Part shown: one piece after another, positions 9,249-18,993 of the stretch
How the letters are laid out: each line of letters opens with the position of its first letter
Numbering within the stretch: position 1 is the stretch's first letter
Source of the DNA: Lachnospiraceae bacterium
GTDB lineage: Bacteria; Bacillota; Clostridia; Lachnospirales; Lachnospiraceae
NCBI GenBank assembly: GCA_017500935.1
Contig: JAFVXW010000029.1
Location: 124,001 to 188,000, forward strand
Direction of reading: 5' to 3'
Length of the DNA stretch: 64,000 bases
Notes under the pieces: generated by a model
Databases searched by the model: none
What the model saw: the letters and a program-made list of their open reading frames with translations, nothing else
Told to the model about the DNA's origin: nothing
Made by a program: the position numbers and the translations under genes

Positions 9249-9845
9249 GAAAATTGGTTTTTGTCTGGTTCTGATCGGACAGCTGTTTATGATTGCCGCT
9301 ATGTGTATTGTCGCTTACAATATCTGGGACGAGGTGCAGACAAAAGATTACACACTGACGGTGGCAGAATGTGTCGAAGAAATGATCGACAATGCGGCAG
9401 AGGAAGCGGCAGAGGAAATCCCCGCCTATGTTCTGAATCCGGAAATGGAAATGCCGGAAAAAGAAATTGACGGATGCATGTATGTAGGAAACTGGAAATT
9501 CCGGCTTATGAATTGAACCTTCCGGTGATCAGTCAGTGGAGTTATCCCAAGCTGCGCATGGCACCCTGCCGATATGAAGGTTCTGCATATCTGGATAATT
9601 TGATCATTTCCGCACATAATTATAATTCTCATTTTGGCAATCTGAAAAATCTGCAGATGGGTGATCTTATTGTTTTTACCGATATGGACGGCAATGTATT
9701 TGAATATCGGGTGGCAGAAAGAGAAACTTTGATGCCTACAGCCATAGAAGAGATGAAAAGCGGTGACTGGGACTTGACTCTTTTTACCTGTACTTTGGGA
9801 GGTCAGTATCGTGTAACGGTGCGCTGTGAGCGTATCAAAGAATAG
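9241..9845 (+). pseudogene. second sortase, split by a single-base frameshift
   Basis: Two overlapping frames together make one sortase. The first part (9241-9516) has an N-terminal membrane helix and an acidic linker, and stops at 9514-9516. The second continues the protein in another frame from about 9490 to 9845. It carries the catalytic residues: His (nt 9613-9615, in ISAHNYN), Cys (9789-9791, in LFTCT) and Arg (9808-9810, in YRVTV). Adding one A to the AAA at 9489-9491 restores a continuous reading frame of about 200 residues. No slippery heptamer is seen there, so a mutation or assembly error is likelier than programmed frameshifting. When intact it would be a one-helix sortase, plausibly the housekeeping enzyme that anchors the finished pilus. 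It overlaps the minor pilin gene. Confidence 0.8.
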
Positions 9846-9854
9846 AATAAGCGT

Positions 9855-9893
9855 AAAAAAGCACGGTTTCTGTATGGATTTCGTGCTTTTTTT
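9855..9893 (+). terminator. intrinsic terminator ending the pilus operon
   Basis: GCACG (9861-9865) pairs with CGTGC (9882-9886), extended by A/T pairs, and a run of Ts follows. It closes the operon after the broken sortase. Confidence 0.75.
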
Positions 9894-9952
9894 ATGCGAG
9901 TATGGTATATTTTGTAAAAGAGAAGTGTTTTACTGCAAAAGGAGATGAGCTT

Positions 9953-12655
9953 ATGGCAAAAAAAATGACCGTCCATATGGTGCCCAGCACCCATTGGGAC
10001 AGAGAATGGTATCTGCCTTTCCGCAGATATCAGATCAGACTTGTAAGAGTTATGGATAAAATCATCCATTTGCTGGAAACGGGTAAGGACCCTTACTTTG
10101 TGCTGGATGGGCAGACTATTATGATCGAGGACTATCTGGAAGTAAAGCCCTGGATGAAGGAGAGGCTGCATAAGCTGATCAAAGCCGGCAAACTGATCGT
10201 GGGTCCCTGGTATGTGGTGCCGGATATGTTTATTCCCTGCGGAGAGTCTTTGTGGTCCAATCTGCAGATCGGCGCGGATATCAAGGCAGAATATGAGGGT
10301 GTTGGCAAAGTGGGTTATTCTCCCGACAGCTTTGGCTCCACAGGGCAGGCGCCCCAGATGTATGCGCATTTCGGCAATGAATACAGCATGTACACCCACG
10401 GGCTGCGTGTGCCGGAGGATGAGAGCATCAGCGAGCATAATTTTGCGGGACCGGTTCGCTTTACAGCTCCCGACGGCACGGAAGTGCTGGCAGAATCCAG
10501 CAGCTATAATATCGGTGCGGTGTATGTGGTTCCCACGGTGTGGGGCAATTTTACAGAAAAAGAAGTGTCACCGCAGCAGGCGGTGGAATCCATGAAACAG
10601 ATACTGGCTTCACCGAAGGAAATGAAAAATCCCTATCGGACCCGTCTGGTGGTCTGCGGCATTGATCATATTGAACCGCGTGAGAATTTCCTGGAGCTGA
10701 TCGCAGCGCTCAATGAAGCGTTTGAGGATGTGGAATTTAAAGCAAGTACGCTGGATATGTATTTTGAAGATCTGAACGCAGAGATAGAAAGCGGTGATGC
10801 AGCAGAACCGCCGGTGGCCTTCGGCGAACAGCGCGGCAGTTACAAAGAACATTTCTGCCGCAGCAATACGGCCTCTGCGCGTGTGGATATCAAGATGAAA
10901 AACCGCCGTGCGGAAAATACGCTGTATTCCTATGTTTCAGGTCTGAATCTGTATGAAAAACCCTGCAAACCCTTTGATTTTCTGGATCGGGATGCCATTT
11001 TGCACATGGCGGAAAAAGAACTGGTCAAGGCACATCCGCACGATTCCATCTGCAGCTGTTCCGTGGATGAAGTGAATCAGGATGTAAAAAACCGCCTGAC
11101 CGAAGTGACACAGATCACGGACGAGATTTTAAAGGATGATCTGTTAAAAATCGGAGCTTCCCTGGAAGGTCAGGGCGGTATGATCATGGTGTATAACTGT
11201 CTGCCCTTTGCCAGAAGTATGATGGTGGAGGGAAAACTGGCAGTTCCCTATAAAGTAAACGGCAACTGTATCTGTGAAAACGGCAGAGTGCTGGAAGATT
11301 CCGTGGCAGAAGTGCTGTTCCATAAACGTCAGGACATCGAAACCATGAAGTATGTCTATTTTGAAGAGCTGGAACAGGACGGAACCCGTTTTGCGGAAGT
11401 GGACGGCAAACTGGAGGATTCGGATTACTATACCGGTGTGCGCTATCGTTTTACCGCGGAAGATGTACCGGCGATGGGCTTTAAATGTTATACGCTGGGC
11501 TGGCGCGATCAGGACTGTGCATGTGATGCTGATGCAGCAGCACCGGCTGACAAAGCAGCGGCAGAACAGAATGCCAAGGCAGCACCGGCGGTTTCTGAAA
11601 ATGCCATTGCAAACGATAAACTGCGTCTGACTGTCAATGCAGACGGTTCCGTGGATGTTTTTGATCTGCAAAAACAGGTATTGCTTTCCGGTGCGCATGT
11701 GCTGGAGTGCAGTGTGGATGAAGGGGATGAGTACACCTATTCCAACCGTCAGAAGCTGTTTTGCTGTGCAAAAAATGCGGCTGTTGTCAAAAAGAATGTG
11801 GATGGAGCCGTTTCAAGTATCCGCGTGGCTTATGAAATCGCAAAACCTGCTGCGGCAGCAGATTCCGGCGTTGACAGAAACGGCATAATTTTGGTGGAAA
11901 GTGAGTTCCGGCTGGAAAAAGGCAGCGATATTGTAAAGGTAAAGACTGAGATTACAAATTCTGAGGCAGATTTCCGTCTGCGCGTACTGTTTAGGACACC
12001 CGGAAATCCGGCAAATGTATATGCAGATACCGCCTTTGATCTGACTTCCCGTCAGGTATATCAAAGAGAGCAGCTGGGGCTTGGCGGTATTGTGACCATA
12101 TCCTGCAGAAATCTGGTAAATGTGCCTGCGGATGGCTATGAACTGGCATTGTATACAAAATCCTCTCAGGAATTTGAGACCGTAAAAGAGGACGGATACG
12201 CTGTTACGGCCCTTACTCTTATGCGTTCTGTCAGGAGAGTGTATGTGACTAATACCCTGACCAGAGATGAGACCGCTCTGGGTGTCGGTACACGCTGGTT
12301 TACAAAAGACGGTACCATGCAGGGAACCACTGAACTGGAATATGCATTTCGGATCATGGAAGAAGGAAAGGATGCGGTGAGCCGCTGCAATGAGGCGCTG
12401 TGCTATCAGCTTCCGCTTTTCTGTCACGGTATTGCACCCGAAGGCAGCAGCAGTTTGAAAGACTTTGGAATGACGCTCACCGGTGCGGTTTTATCCAGAA
12501 TTGAAAAACGCAATGACCGTGTGATCGCAAGAATTTTCAATCCCGCACAGGAAGACAGCATTGCGGTATTTGGTTTTGCTTCCGGAAAGGTGCTGGAAGT
12601 GAAAATGGGTAAGAAAAAGATTGAAAATGTGGATATCACCGGGTATCTTTCATAG
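9953..12655 (+). CDS. alpha-mannosidase, glycoside hydrolase family 38
   Basis: This 900-residue enzyme is predicted to release alpha-linked mannose from glycans. No signal peptide is seen, so it should act in the cytoplasm on imported oligosaccharides. The N-terminal GH38 domain shows the zinc-site motif HWDREW (His14, Asp16) and the nucleophile region YSPDSFG (Asp125). A mid domain and a beta-rich C-terminal domain follow. The start is set at ATG 9953 because GGAG lies 8 nt upstream; an in-frame ATG at 9902 has no such site. An Ala/Asp-rich stretch at nt 11510-11610 looks like an inserted linker. The gene stands alone after a terminator, with DUF1848 33 nt downstream. Substrate linkage is not determinable. 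Confidence 0.92.
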   Translation: MAKKMTVHMVPSTHWDREWYLPFRRYQIRLVRVMDKIIHLLETGKDPYFVLDGQTIMIEDYLEVKPWMKERLHKLIKAGKLIVGPWYVVPDMFIPCGESLWSNLQIGADIKAEYEGVGKVGYSPDSFGSTGQAPQMYAHFGNEYSMYTHGLRVPEDESISEHNFAGPVRFTAPDGTEVLAESSSYNIGAVYVVPTVWGNFTEKEVSPQQAVESMKQILASPKEMKNPYRTRLVVCGIDHIEPRENFLELIAALNEAFEDVEFKASTLDMYFEDLNAEIESGDAAEPPVAFGEQRGSYKEHFCRSNTASARVDIKMKNRRAENTLYSYVSGLNLYEKPCKPFDFLDRDAILHMAEKELVKAHPHDSICSCSVDEVNQDVKNRLTEVTQITDEILKDDLLKIGASLEGQGGMIMVYNCLPFARSMMVEGKLAVPYKVNGNCICENGRVLEDSVAEVLFHKRQDIETMKYVYFEELEQDGTRFAEVDGKLEDSDYYTGVRYRFTAEDVPAMGFKCYTLGWRDQDCACDADAAAPADKAAAEQNAKAAPAVSENAIANDKLRLTVNADGSVDVFDLQKQVLLSGAHVLECSVDEGDEYTYSNRQKLFCCAKNAAVVKKNVDGAVSSIRVAYEIAKPAAAADSGVDRNGIILVESEFRLEKGSDIVKVKTEITNSEADFRLRVLFRTPGNPANVYADTAFDLTSRQVYQREQLGLGGIVTISCRNLVNVPADGYELALYTKSSQEFETVKEDGYAVTALTLMRSVRRVYVTNTLTRDETALGVGTRWFTKDGTMQGTTELEYAFRIMEEGKDAVSRCNEALCYQLPLFCHGIAPEGSSSLKDFGMTLTGAVLSRIEKRNDRVIARIFNPAQEDSIAVFGFASGKVLEVKMGKKKIENVDITGYLS

Positions 12656-12687
12656 TACGAAACGTGATTTTATAAGGAACGGTCAGA

Positions 12688-13614
12688 ATGATTTTAAGTG
12701 CAAGCCGAAGAACCGACATTCCCTGTTATTATCCGGAATGGTTTTTTAACAGAATCAAAGAGGGATTTGTCTGCGTGAGAAATCCCATGAATCCTGCGCA
12801 GGTCAGCAAAATCATGCTTTCTCCCGATGTGGTTGACTGCATCGTGTTCTGGACCAAAAATCCGGAGCCGATGCTTGCAAGGCTGGATGAACTGGCAGGT
12901 TATGACTTTTATTTTCAGTTTACACTGACCGGTTACGGCAGGGATGTGGAACGGAATATTCCGCACAAAAAAGAAAGCATGATACCGGTTTTTCAGAGGC
13001 TGTCCGATAAAATCGGCAGGGAACGGGTGATATGGAGATATGATCCGTTCCTTTTTACCCCGAAATATACGCCGGAGTATCATCTGCGGGCCTTTGCACA
13101 GATTGCGCAGGCGCTGCGGGGATACACAGAAAAATGTGTCATCAGCTTTGTGGATACCTATGCCAAAAATAAAAAGGAACTGCAGAAACTGGGTGTTTAT
13201 GAACTGCCGGAAGCGGATTTGAAGGCGTTTGTGCGGGAACTTGGCCGGATTGCCAGGGAGAATGATCTGCTTTTGGAAAGCTGTGCGGAACACATTGATC
13301 TGGAAGACTGCAGTGTCCGTCCTGGAAGCTGTATTGATAAAGAACTGATCGAGCGGATAGTTGGCTGTCAGTTAAAGGGCGGTAAGGATAAAAACCAGCG
13401 CCCGGAATGCGGCTGCATGGAGAGCGTGGAGATCGGTACTTATAATACCTGTTTAAACGGCTGTGTGTACTGCTATGCCAATCACAGTGCAGAGAGTACC
13501 GCAGCAAACTGCCGCAGTTATGATCCGGAGTCGCCGATCCTGTGCGGGAAGATCAGGGCAGAGGATAAGGTGACAGTGCGGCCTGTAAAGTCGTTGAAAA
13601 TAAAGGGAGATTAA
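12688..13614 (+). CDS. DUF1848 family protein (radical-SAM-like)
   Basis: The 308-residue protein begins with MILSASRRTDIPCYYPEWF and has VFWTKNPEP near residue 55, both typical of DUF1848. Near the C-terminus it carries a Cx3Cx2C cluster (CLNGCVYC, about 254-261) with further nearby cysteines (CGC, and C at 250). This resembles an iron-sulfur site of radical SAM enzymes, but at the opposite end from the usual position. The reaction is unknown. AAGGAAC lies at good spacing before the ATG. The 33-nt gap from the mannosidase gene suggests co-transcription but gives no functional link. Confidence 0.85.
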   Translation: MILSASRRTDIPCYYPEWFFNRIKEGFVCVRNPMNPAQVSKIMLSPDVVDCIVFWTKNPEPMLARLDELAGYDFYFQFTLTGYGRDVERNIPHKKESMIPVFQRLSDKIGRERVIWRYDPFLFTPKYTPEYHLRAFAQIAQALRGYTEKCVISFVDTYAKNKKELQKLGVYELPEADLKAFVRELGRIARENDLLLESCAEHIDLEDCSVRPGSCIDKELIERIVGCQLKGGKDKNQRPECGCMESVEIGTYNTCLNGCVYCYANHSAESTAANCRSYDPESPILCGKIRAEDKVTVRPVKSLKIKGD

Positions 13615-13657
13615 GATTCTGTCAAACAGGCATACATAAAAAAAAATTGTGTACTTT

Positions 13658-13688
13658 AATCCGCAGGGGGAGACTCCTGCGGATTTTT
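13658..13688 (+). terminator. probable intrinsic terminator after DUF1848 gene
   Basis: A 10-bp stem (AATCCGCAGG/CCTGCGGATT) with an 8-nt loop is followed by a short T tract. The T-run is modest, so strength is uncertain. Confidence 0.6.
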
Positions 13689-13729
13689 GGGTTTTCGCGC
13701 CATGGGTGCGCACTTTTTACGACAGGGCA

Positions 13730-13741
13730 GAACTAATGTTC
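13730..13741. promoter_or_regulatory. LexA (DinR-type) operator upstream of uvrB
   Basis: GAACTAATGTTC matches the GAAC-N4-GTTC core bound by LexA in Gram-positive bacteria. It lies directly upstream of the uvrB promoter, and uvrB is a classical SOS gene. It would give DNA-damage induction of uvrB-uvrA. Confidence 0.75.
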
Positions 13742-13750
13742 GGAAAACTA

Positions 13751-13779
13751 TGTACTTTTGTGGGCGGGTGTGGTATACT
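13751..13779 (+). promoter_or_regulatory. uvrB promoter with extended -10
   Basis: TATACT at 13774-13779 is preceded by TGG, forming an extended -10. The -35 (TGTACT, 13751-13756, 17-bp spacing) is weak. It sits 9 bp downstream of the LexA box. Confidence 0.55.
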
Positions 13780-13784
13780 GGAGA

Positions 13785-13922
13785 CTGAGTAAGCGGCAGG
13801 TGAAGTTGAGGAAAAGTTTCGCTAAAAGGTATCTTACTCCTTTGTACGATGAAGGAAAAATTCAAATGACTGTTCCAGAACATCCGACAAGCAGAAATCA
13901 AAAATATGTTACTGTTAAATAA
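13785..13922 (+). pseudogene. 3' remnant of an AlbA/winged-helix ATP-binding protein gene
   Basis: The frame ending at TAA 13920-13922 encodes about 45 residues that include RYLTPLYDEGKIQMTVPEHP and then TSRNQKY. This resembles the conserved tail (YLxPLxExGxxxMTIPDKPxSxxQKY) found at the C-terminus of AlbA/AAA_4-type putative transcriptional regulators. Nothing of the rest of that protein is present. A stop at 13734 and the uvrB promoter lie just upstream. It therefore looks like the stump of a gene lost by deletion. The homology call is from memory of the family tail. Confidence 0.55.
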
Positions 13923-13986
13923 TTATAAAATGGAATGGAGATGTTTGACTCCAGTTGCTCCAACATAGATTATGGAGGCGAAAATC

Positions 13987-15990
13987 ATGCAGGATGCAAA
14001 AAAATGTTTTAAACTTCATTCTGAATACAAGCCCACCGGCGACCAGCCGCAGGCCATAGATGCGCTTGTAAAAGGCTTCCGCGAAGGCAACCAATTTCAG
14101 ACCCTGCTGGGTGTTACTGGTTCCGGCAAGACTTTTACCATGGCGAATGTCATTGCGCAGCTGAATAAGCCTACGCTTGTCATTGCTCACAATAAAACCC
14201 TGGCAGCACAGCTCTACGGCGAATTCAAGGAGTTCTTTCCGGAGAATGCAGTGGAGTATTTTGTATCCTACTATGATTACTACCAGCCGGAAGCCTATGT
14301 GCCCTCCACAGATACCTATATCGCCAAGGATTCCGCCATCAATGACGAGATCGACAAACTGCGCCTTTCTGCGACGGCTTCTTTGTCCGAGCGGCGGGAT
14401 GTGGTGGTGGTTGCCAGTGTCTCCTGTATCTTCGGTCTGGGCTCTCCGGAAGAATTTTCGGGAATGAGTGTGTCTCTGCGTCCGGGCATGATGATGGACA
14501 GGGATGATGTGCTGCGTGCGCTGATCGCCATCCAGTATGACAGAAATGATATGGATTTAAACCGCGGCTGCTTTCGGGTCAAAGGGGATGTGATCGATAT
14601 CAATCCCGCGCAGGGCAGTGATGTGCTGATCCGGGTGGAATTTTTCGGGGATGAGATCGACAGGATCGCGGAGGTGGACCCCTTAAACGGACAGGTTCTG
14701 GCGACGCTGGAGCATGTGATCATTTTCCCGGCGTCTCATTATGTGGTGCCGCAGGCGCAGATCGACAAAGCCTGTGATGAGATCGAAAAGGAACTGGAAG
14801 AGCGCATCCGTTATTTTAAGGGAGAAGATAAGCTGCTGGAAGCGCAGCGCATTTCGGAACGCACCAATTTTGATATCGAAATGCTGCGTGAGACAGGATT
14901 TTGTTCCGGTATTGAGAACTATTCCCGGCATCTTAATGGTATGCCGGAGGGGGCACAGCCTTACACACTGATGGACTTTTTTCAGGATGATTATCTGATC
15001 ATCATTGACGAGTCTCATATGACGGTGCCGCAGATCCGCGGCATGTTTGCCGGGGACAGGTCCAGAAAACAGACTCTGGTGGATTACGGATTCCGTCTGC
15101 CGTCCGCACTGGACAACAGACCGCTGAATTTTGAAGAATTTGAGGGACATATCGACCAGATGCTGTTTGTATCTGCGACGCCTTCCGAATATGAAGCAAA
15201 CCATGAACTGCTGCGGACGGAACAGATCATCCGTCCCACAGGTCTTTTGGACCCGAAGGTGGATGTGCGTCCCGTGGAAGGGCAGATTGATGATCTGATC
15301 GCGGAAGTGCGCAAAGAGACTGCCAAAAAGAATAAAGTGCTGATCACCACACTGACCAAACGCATGGCAGAGGACCTGACAGATTACATGCGCGAGGTGG
15401 GAATCCGGGTCAAGTATCTGCATTCAGACATTGATACGCTGGAGCGCGCAGAGATCATCCGTGATATGCGTCTGGATGTGTTTGATGTGCTGGTCGGCAT
15501 TAACCTGCTGCGGGAAGGCCTGGATATTCCGGAGATTTCACTGGTTGCGATTCTGGATGCTGATAAGGAAGGATTTCTTCGTTCTGAGACTTCTCTTGTA
15601 CAGACCATTGGACGAGCCGCCCGTAATGTGGAAGGTCATGTGATCATGTATGCGGATACTATCACCGATTCCATGCGCCGTGCACTGGATGAAACAGAGC
15701 GGCGCCGCAGGATTCAGCAGAAATATAATGAAGAAAACGGCATCACGCCGCAGAGCATTAAGAAGGCAGTGCGTGATCTGATCAGCATAACCAAGGAAGT
15801 TGCAAAGGAAGACGTGAAGTTTGAAAAGGACCCTGAGTCCATGAACAGACAGGAACTGGAAAAACTGATCGCAGAGGTACAAAAGAAGATGAAAAAAGCA
15901 GCGGCGGATCTGGATTTTGAATCTGCGGCACAGCTTCGTGATAAGATGATAGAATTAAAGAAAACCCTTGCAGGCATGGACGAGGATTGA
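13987..15990 (+). CDS. uvrB: excinuclease ABC subunit B
   Basis: UvrB is the damage-verifying helicase of nucleotide excision repair; it receives DNA from UvrA and recruits UvrC. The 667-residue protein has Walker A (GVTGSGKT, about residues 39-46), the beta-hairpin region ([12 protein letters not shown], near 95), DESH (near 338), helicase motifs including QTIGRAARN (near 538), and a C-terminal UVR domain (about 625-660) that contacts UvrC. The start is ATG 13987, 8 nt after GGAGG; an ATG at 13972 overlaps that site and is unlikely. A LexA box and an extended -10 lie upstream, so SOS control is expected. Only 5 nt separate it from uvrA. Confidence 0.98.
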   Translation: MQDAKKCFKLHSEYKPTGDQPQAIDALVKGFREGNQFQTLLGVTGSGKTFTMANVIAQLNKPTLVIAHNKTLAAQLYGEFKEFFPENAVEYFVSYYDYYQPEAYVPSTDTYIAKDSAINDEIDKLRLSATASLSERRDVVVVASVSCIFGLGSPEEFSGMSVSLRPGMMMDRDDVLRALIAIQYDRNDMDLNRGCFRVKGDVIDINPAQGSDVLIRVEFFGDEIDRIAEVDPLNGQVLATLEHVIIFPASHYVVPQAQIDKACDEIEKELEERIRYFKGEDKLLEAQRISERTNFDIEMLRETGFCSGIENYSRHLNGMPEGAQPYTLMDFFQDDYLIIIDESHMTVPQIRGMFAGDRSRKQTLVDYGFRLPSALDNRPLNFEEFEGHIDQMLFVSATPSEYEANHELLRTEQIIRPTGLLDPKVDVRPVEGQIDDLIAEVRKETAKKNKVLITTLTKRMAEDLTDYMREVGIRVKYLHSDIDTLERAEIIRDMRLDVFDVLVGINLLREGLDIPEISLVAILDADKEGFLRSETSLVQTIGRAARNVEGHVIMYADTITDSMRRALDETERRRRIQQKYNEENGITPQSIKKAVRDLISITKEVAKEDVKFEKDPESMNRQELEKLIAEVQKKMKKAAADLDFESAAQLRDKMIELKKTLAGMDED

Positions 15991-15995
15991 GAACA

Positions 15996-18866
15996 ATGGA
16001 AGATGCAAAAAAGATACTTTCCCGGAAAAACAGTATCCGTATCCGGGGAGCAAGTGAAAATAATCTGAAAAATATTGATCTGGACATTCCCAGAGATGCA
16101 CTGGTGGTTTTGACCGGACTTTCCGGTTCCGGCAAATCCTCCCTTGCTTTTGATACCATTTATGCAGAAGGACAGAGACGTTACATGGAATCTTTGTCTT
16201 CTTATGCAAGACAGTTTTTGGGACAGATGGAAAAACCCAATGTGGAAAAGATCGAGGGACTTTCTCCTGCGATCTCCATTGACCAAAAGTCCACAAACCG
16301 AAATCCCAGATCTACAGTGGGCACAGTGACGGAGATTTATGATTATTTCCGTCTGCTTTATGCGCGTATCGGCATTCCGCATTGCCCGGAATGCGGCAAG
16401 GAGATCAAAAAACAGACGGTTGACCAGATGGTGGATCAGATCATGGAAATGCCGGAAGGAACCAGGATCCAGCTTTTAGCGCCGGTGGTGCGCGGCAGAA
16501 AGGGCCGTCATGAAAAGGTGCTGGAGCGCGCGGCAAAAAGCGGCTATGTCCGTGTGCGCGTGGACGGCAGTCTGTATGAATTAACAGAAGAGATCAAGCT
16601 GGATAAAAACATCAAGCATAATATCGAGATCGTGGTGGACCGTCTGATCGTGAAACCCGGCATAGAACGCCGTCTGACCGATTCCATTGAAAGTGTACTG
16701 GAACTGGCAGAAGGTCTGCTTTTTGTGGATGTGATCAATCAGGAACTGCTGACCTTCAGTCAGAGTTTTTCCTGTCCTGACTGTGGCGTGAGCGTGGATG
16801 AGATCGAGCCCAGAAGCTTTTCTTTCAACAATCCCTTTGGTGCCTGCCCGCAGTGTGTGGGTCTGGGCTATAAGATGGAATTTTCACCGGAGCTGATGAT
16901 CCCGGACCGTCAGCTGTCCATCAATCAGGGAGCCATTGCGGTGATGGGCTGGCAGTCCTGCAATACGGCAGGCAGCTTTACCAATGCGATCCTGCAGGCG
17001 CTGGCGCAGGAGTATCATTTCAGTCTGGATACTCCTTTTGAGGAGTATCCGCAGGAGATTCAGGATATACTGCTTTACGGTACCGGCGGTAAGGAAGTGC
17101 TGGTTTATTATGAGGGACAGCGCGGAAAGGGAGAATATCCCATTGCCTTTGAAGGTCTGATCAAAAGTGTGGAGCGACGCTACAGGGAGACTGCTTCCGA
17201 GTTTTCCAGACAGGAATATGAATCCTTTATGAGTATTACACCCTGTAAGCTCTGTAACGGTATGCGTCTGAAAAAAGAGGCGCTGGCAGTGACTGTATGC
17301 GGAAAGAACATTTTCGAGATCACCTCCATGTTTGTGGGAGAACTGCATGAATTTTTACAGAATCTGGAGCTGACCCGGCAGCAGCATCTGATCGGTGACC
17401 AGATTTTAAAGGAGATCAATGCCAGAGTGGGATTTCTGATCAATGTTGGTCTGGACTATCTGTCCTTATCCCGTGCGACAGGTACGCTTTCCGGCGGGGA
17501 AGCACAGCGAATCCGTCTGGCAACCCAGATCGGTTCCGGGCTGGTCGGAGTCTGCTATATTCTGGACGAACCCAGTATCGGTCTGCATCAGCGCGACAAT
17601 GACAAGCTTCTGCATACCTTAAAGAGCCTGCGAGATCTGGGCAACACCGTGATCGTGGTGGAGCATGATGAGGATACCATGCGTGCAGCGGATTATCTGG
17701 TGGATATCGGACCGGGAGCGGGTTCCCGCGGCGGACAGGTGGTTGCCTGCGGTTCGGTGGAAGATGTGATGAATACGCCGGAATCTTTGACAGGGCAGTA
17801 TTTAAGCGGAGCACGCAGGATTCCCGTGCCTGCGCAGCGCAGAGAGCCGACTGGATGGCTGACAGTACGCGGTGCGGCAGAAAATAATCTGAAACATATC
17901 AACGTTTCCTTCCCGCTTGGCGTCTTTACCTGTGTGACCGGTGTTTCCGGCTCCGGCAAATCGTCTCTGGTAAACGAGATTCTGTACAAGCATCTGGCAA
18001 AAGATTTAAACCGTGCAAGATGTATTCCGGGCAAGCATGACGGCATTGACGGGATTGAACAGCTGGACAAGGTGATCGATATTGACCAGTCTCCCATCGG
18101 CAGAACACCCCGTTCCAATCCGGCAACCTATACCGGTGTGTTTGATATGATCCGTGATCTGTTTGCTTCCACCCAGGATGCGAAGGCAAAAGGTTACAAA
18201 AAAGGACGTTTCAGCTTCAATGTCAAAGGCGGACGCTGTGAAGCCTGCGGCGGTGACGGTATCTTAAAGATAGAGATGCATTTTCTGCCGGATGTGTATG
18301 TGCCCTGCGAAGTCTGCGGCGGAAAGCGTTATAACAGAGAAACACTGGACGTAAAATATAAAGGAAAAAACATTTTTGATGTGCTGGATATGCGTGTGGA
18401 GGAGGCAGTCACATTTTTTGAAAATGTGCCCAGTATTCAGCGAAAGATCCAGACACTGTATGATGTGGGACTTTCTTATATCAAGCTGGGACAGCCGTCT
18501 ACGGAGCTTTCCGGCGGTGAAGCGCAGCGTATCAAACTGGCGGCCGAGCTGTCACGGCGCGGAACCGGTAAGACCATTTATATTCTGGATGAACCCACGA
18601 CAGGTCTGCATTTTGAGGATGTCAGCAAGCTGGTGGAGATTCTGCACCGTCTGGCGGACGGCGGCAATACTGTTGTAGTCATAGAGCATAATCTGGATGT
18701 GATCAAGACCGCAGACTATATTATAGACATCGGACCGGAGGGCGGTCTGCGGGGCGGTACGGTGATCGCACAGGGAACACCGGAAGAAATCGCACAGTCA
18801 CCGGCTTCCTATACAGGTCATTATGTGGCGCGGATGCTGGAAAACGGAAAGAAAAGCAATCTGTGA
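15996..18866 (+). CDS. uvrA: excinuclease ABC subunit A
   Basis: UvrA is the dimeric ATPase that finds lesions and loads UvrB. The 956-residue length is normal. Two ABC modules are visible: Walker A LSGSGKSS (near residue 38) and VSGSGKSS (near 650), with signatures [12 protein letters not shown] (near 497) and [12 protein letters not shown] (near 837). Zinc cysteines occur at CPECGK (near 129), CPDC/CPQC (about 261-289) and CEACGG/CEVCGG (near 748-775). ATG 15996 is chosen with GAGGA about 10 nt upstream. A TTG at 15987 overlapping the uvrB stop is an alternative that adds three residues. It is co-transcribed with uvrB. Confidence 0.98.
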   Translation: MEDAKKILSRKNSIRIRGASENNLKNIDLDIPRDALVVLTGLSGSGKSSLAFDTIYAEGQRRYMESLSSYARQFLGQMEKPNVEKIEGLSPAISIDQKSTNRNPRSTVGTVTEIYDYFRLLYARIGIPHCPECGKEIKKQTVDQMVDQIMEMPEGTRIQLLAPVVRGRKGRHEKVLERAAKSGYVRVRVDGSLYELTEEIKLDKNIKHNIEIVVDRLIVKPGIERRLTDSIESVLELAEGLLFVDVINQELLTFSQSFSCPDCGVSVDEIEPRSFSFNNPFGACPQCVGLGYKMEFSPELMIPDRQLSINQGAIAVMGWQSCNTAGSFTNAILQALAQEYHFSLDTPFEEYPQEIQDILLYGTGGKEVLVYYEGQRGKGEYPIAFEGLIKSVERRYRETASEFSRQEYESFMSITPCKLCNGMRLKKEALAVTVCGKNIFEITSMFVGELHEFLQNLELTRQQHLIGDQILKEINARVGFLINVGLDYLSLSRATGTLSGGEAQRIRLATQIGSGLVGVCYILDEPSIGLHQRDNDKLLHTLKSLRDLGNTVIVVEHDEDTMRAADYLVDIGPGAGSRGGQVVACGSVEDVMNTPESLTGQYLSGARRIPVPAQRREPTGWLTVRGAAENNLKHINVSFPLGVFTCVTGVSGSGKSSLVNEILYKHLAKDLNRARCIPGKHDGIDGIEQLDKVIDIDQSPIGRTPRSNPATYTGVFDMIRDLFASTQDAKAKGYKKGRFSFNVKGGRCEACGGDGILKIEMHFLPDVYVPCEVCGGKRYNRETLDVKYKGKNIFDVLDMRVEEAVTFFENVPSIQRKIQTLYDVGLSYIKLGQPSTELSGGEAQRIKLAAELSRRGTGKTIYILDEPTTGLHFEDVSKLVEILHRLADGGNTVVVIEHNLDVIKTADYIIDIGPEGGLRGGTVIAQGTPEEIAQSPASYTGHYVARMLENGKKSNL

Positions 18867-18874
18867 TAAAAAAG

Positions 18875-18903
18875 TTGTAGGATTGCCAAAACTACGTTAT
18901 ACT
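18875..18903 (+). promoter_or_regulatory. promoter of the DegT aminotransferase gene
   Basis: TTGTAG (18875-18880) and TATACT (18898-18903) are separated by exactly 17 bp, a good housekeeping-type promoter. It starts 9 nt after the uvrA stop, with a 90-nt leader before the next ATG. Confidence 0.7.
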
Positions 18904-18993
18904 TTATAAGATAAGAGATTGTGTTTTCTATTTATCTATACGAAAGAAAGCAAGAGTCATGCCGGTTATGACCGGCAGAAATGAGAGGTAAAC

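Noticed and set aside
9372-9378. TGTCGAA, Spo0A-box-like
   Set aside because: It lies inside the broken sortase coding sequence with no promoter nearby.
9480-9516. Programmed ribosomal frameshift in the second sortase
   Set aside because: No slippery heptamer or following pseudoknot is visible; a simple one-base loss explains the data.
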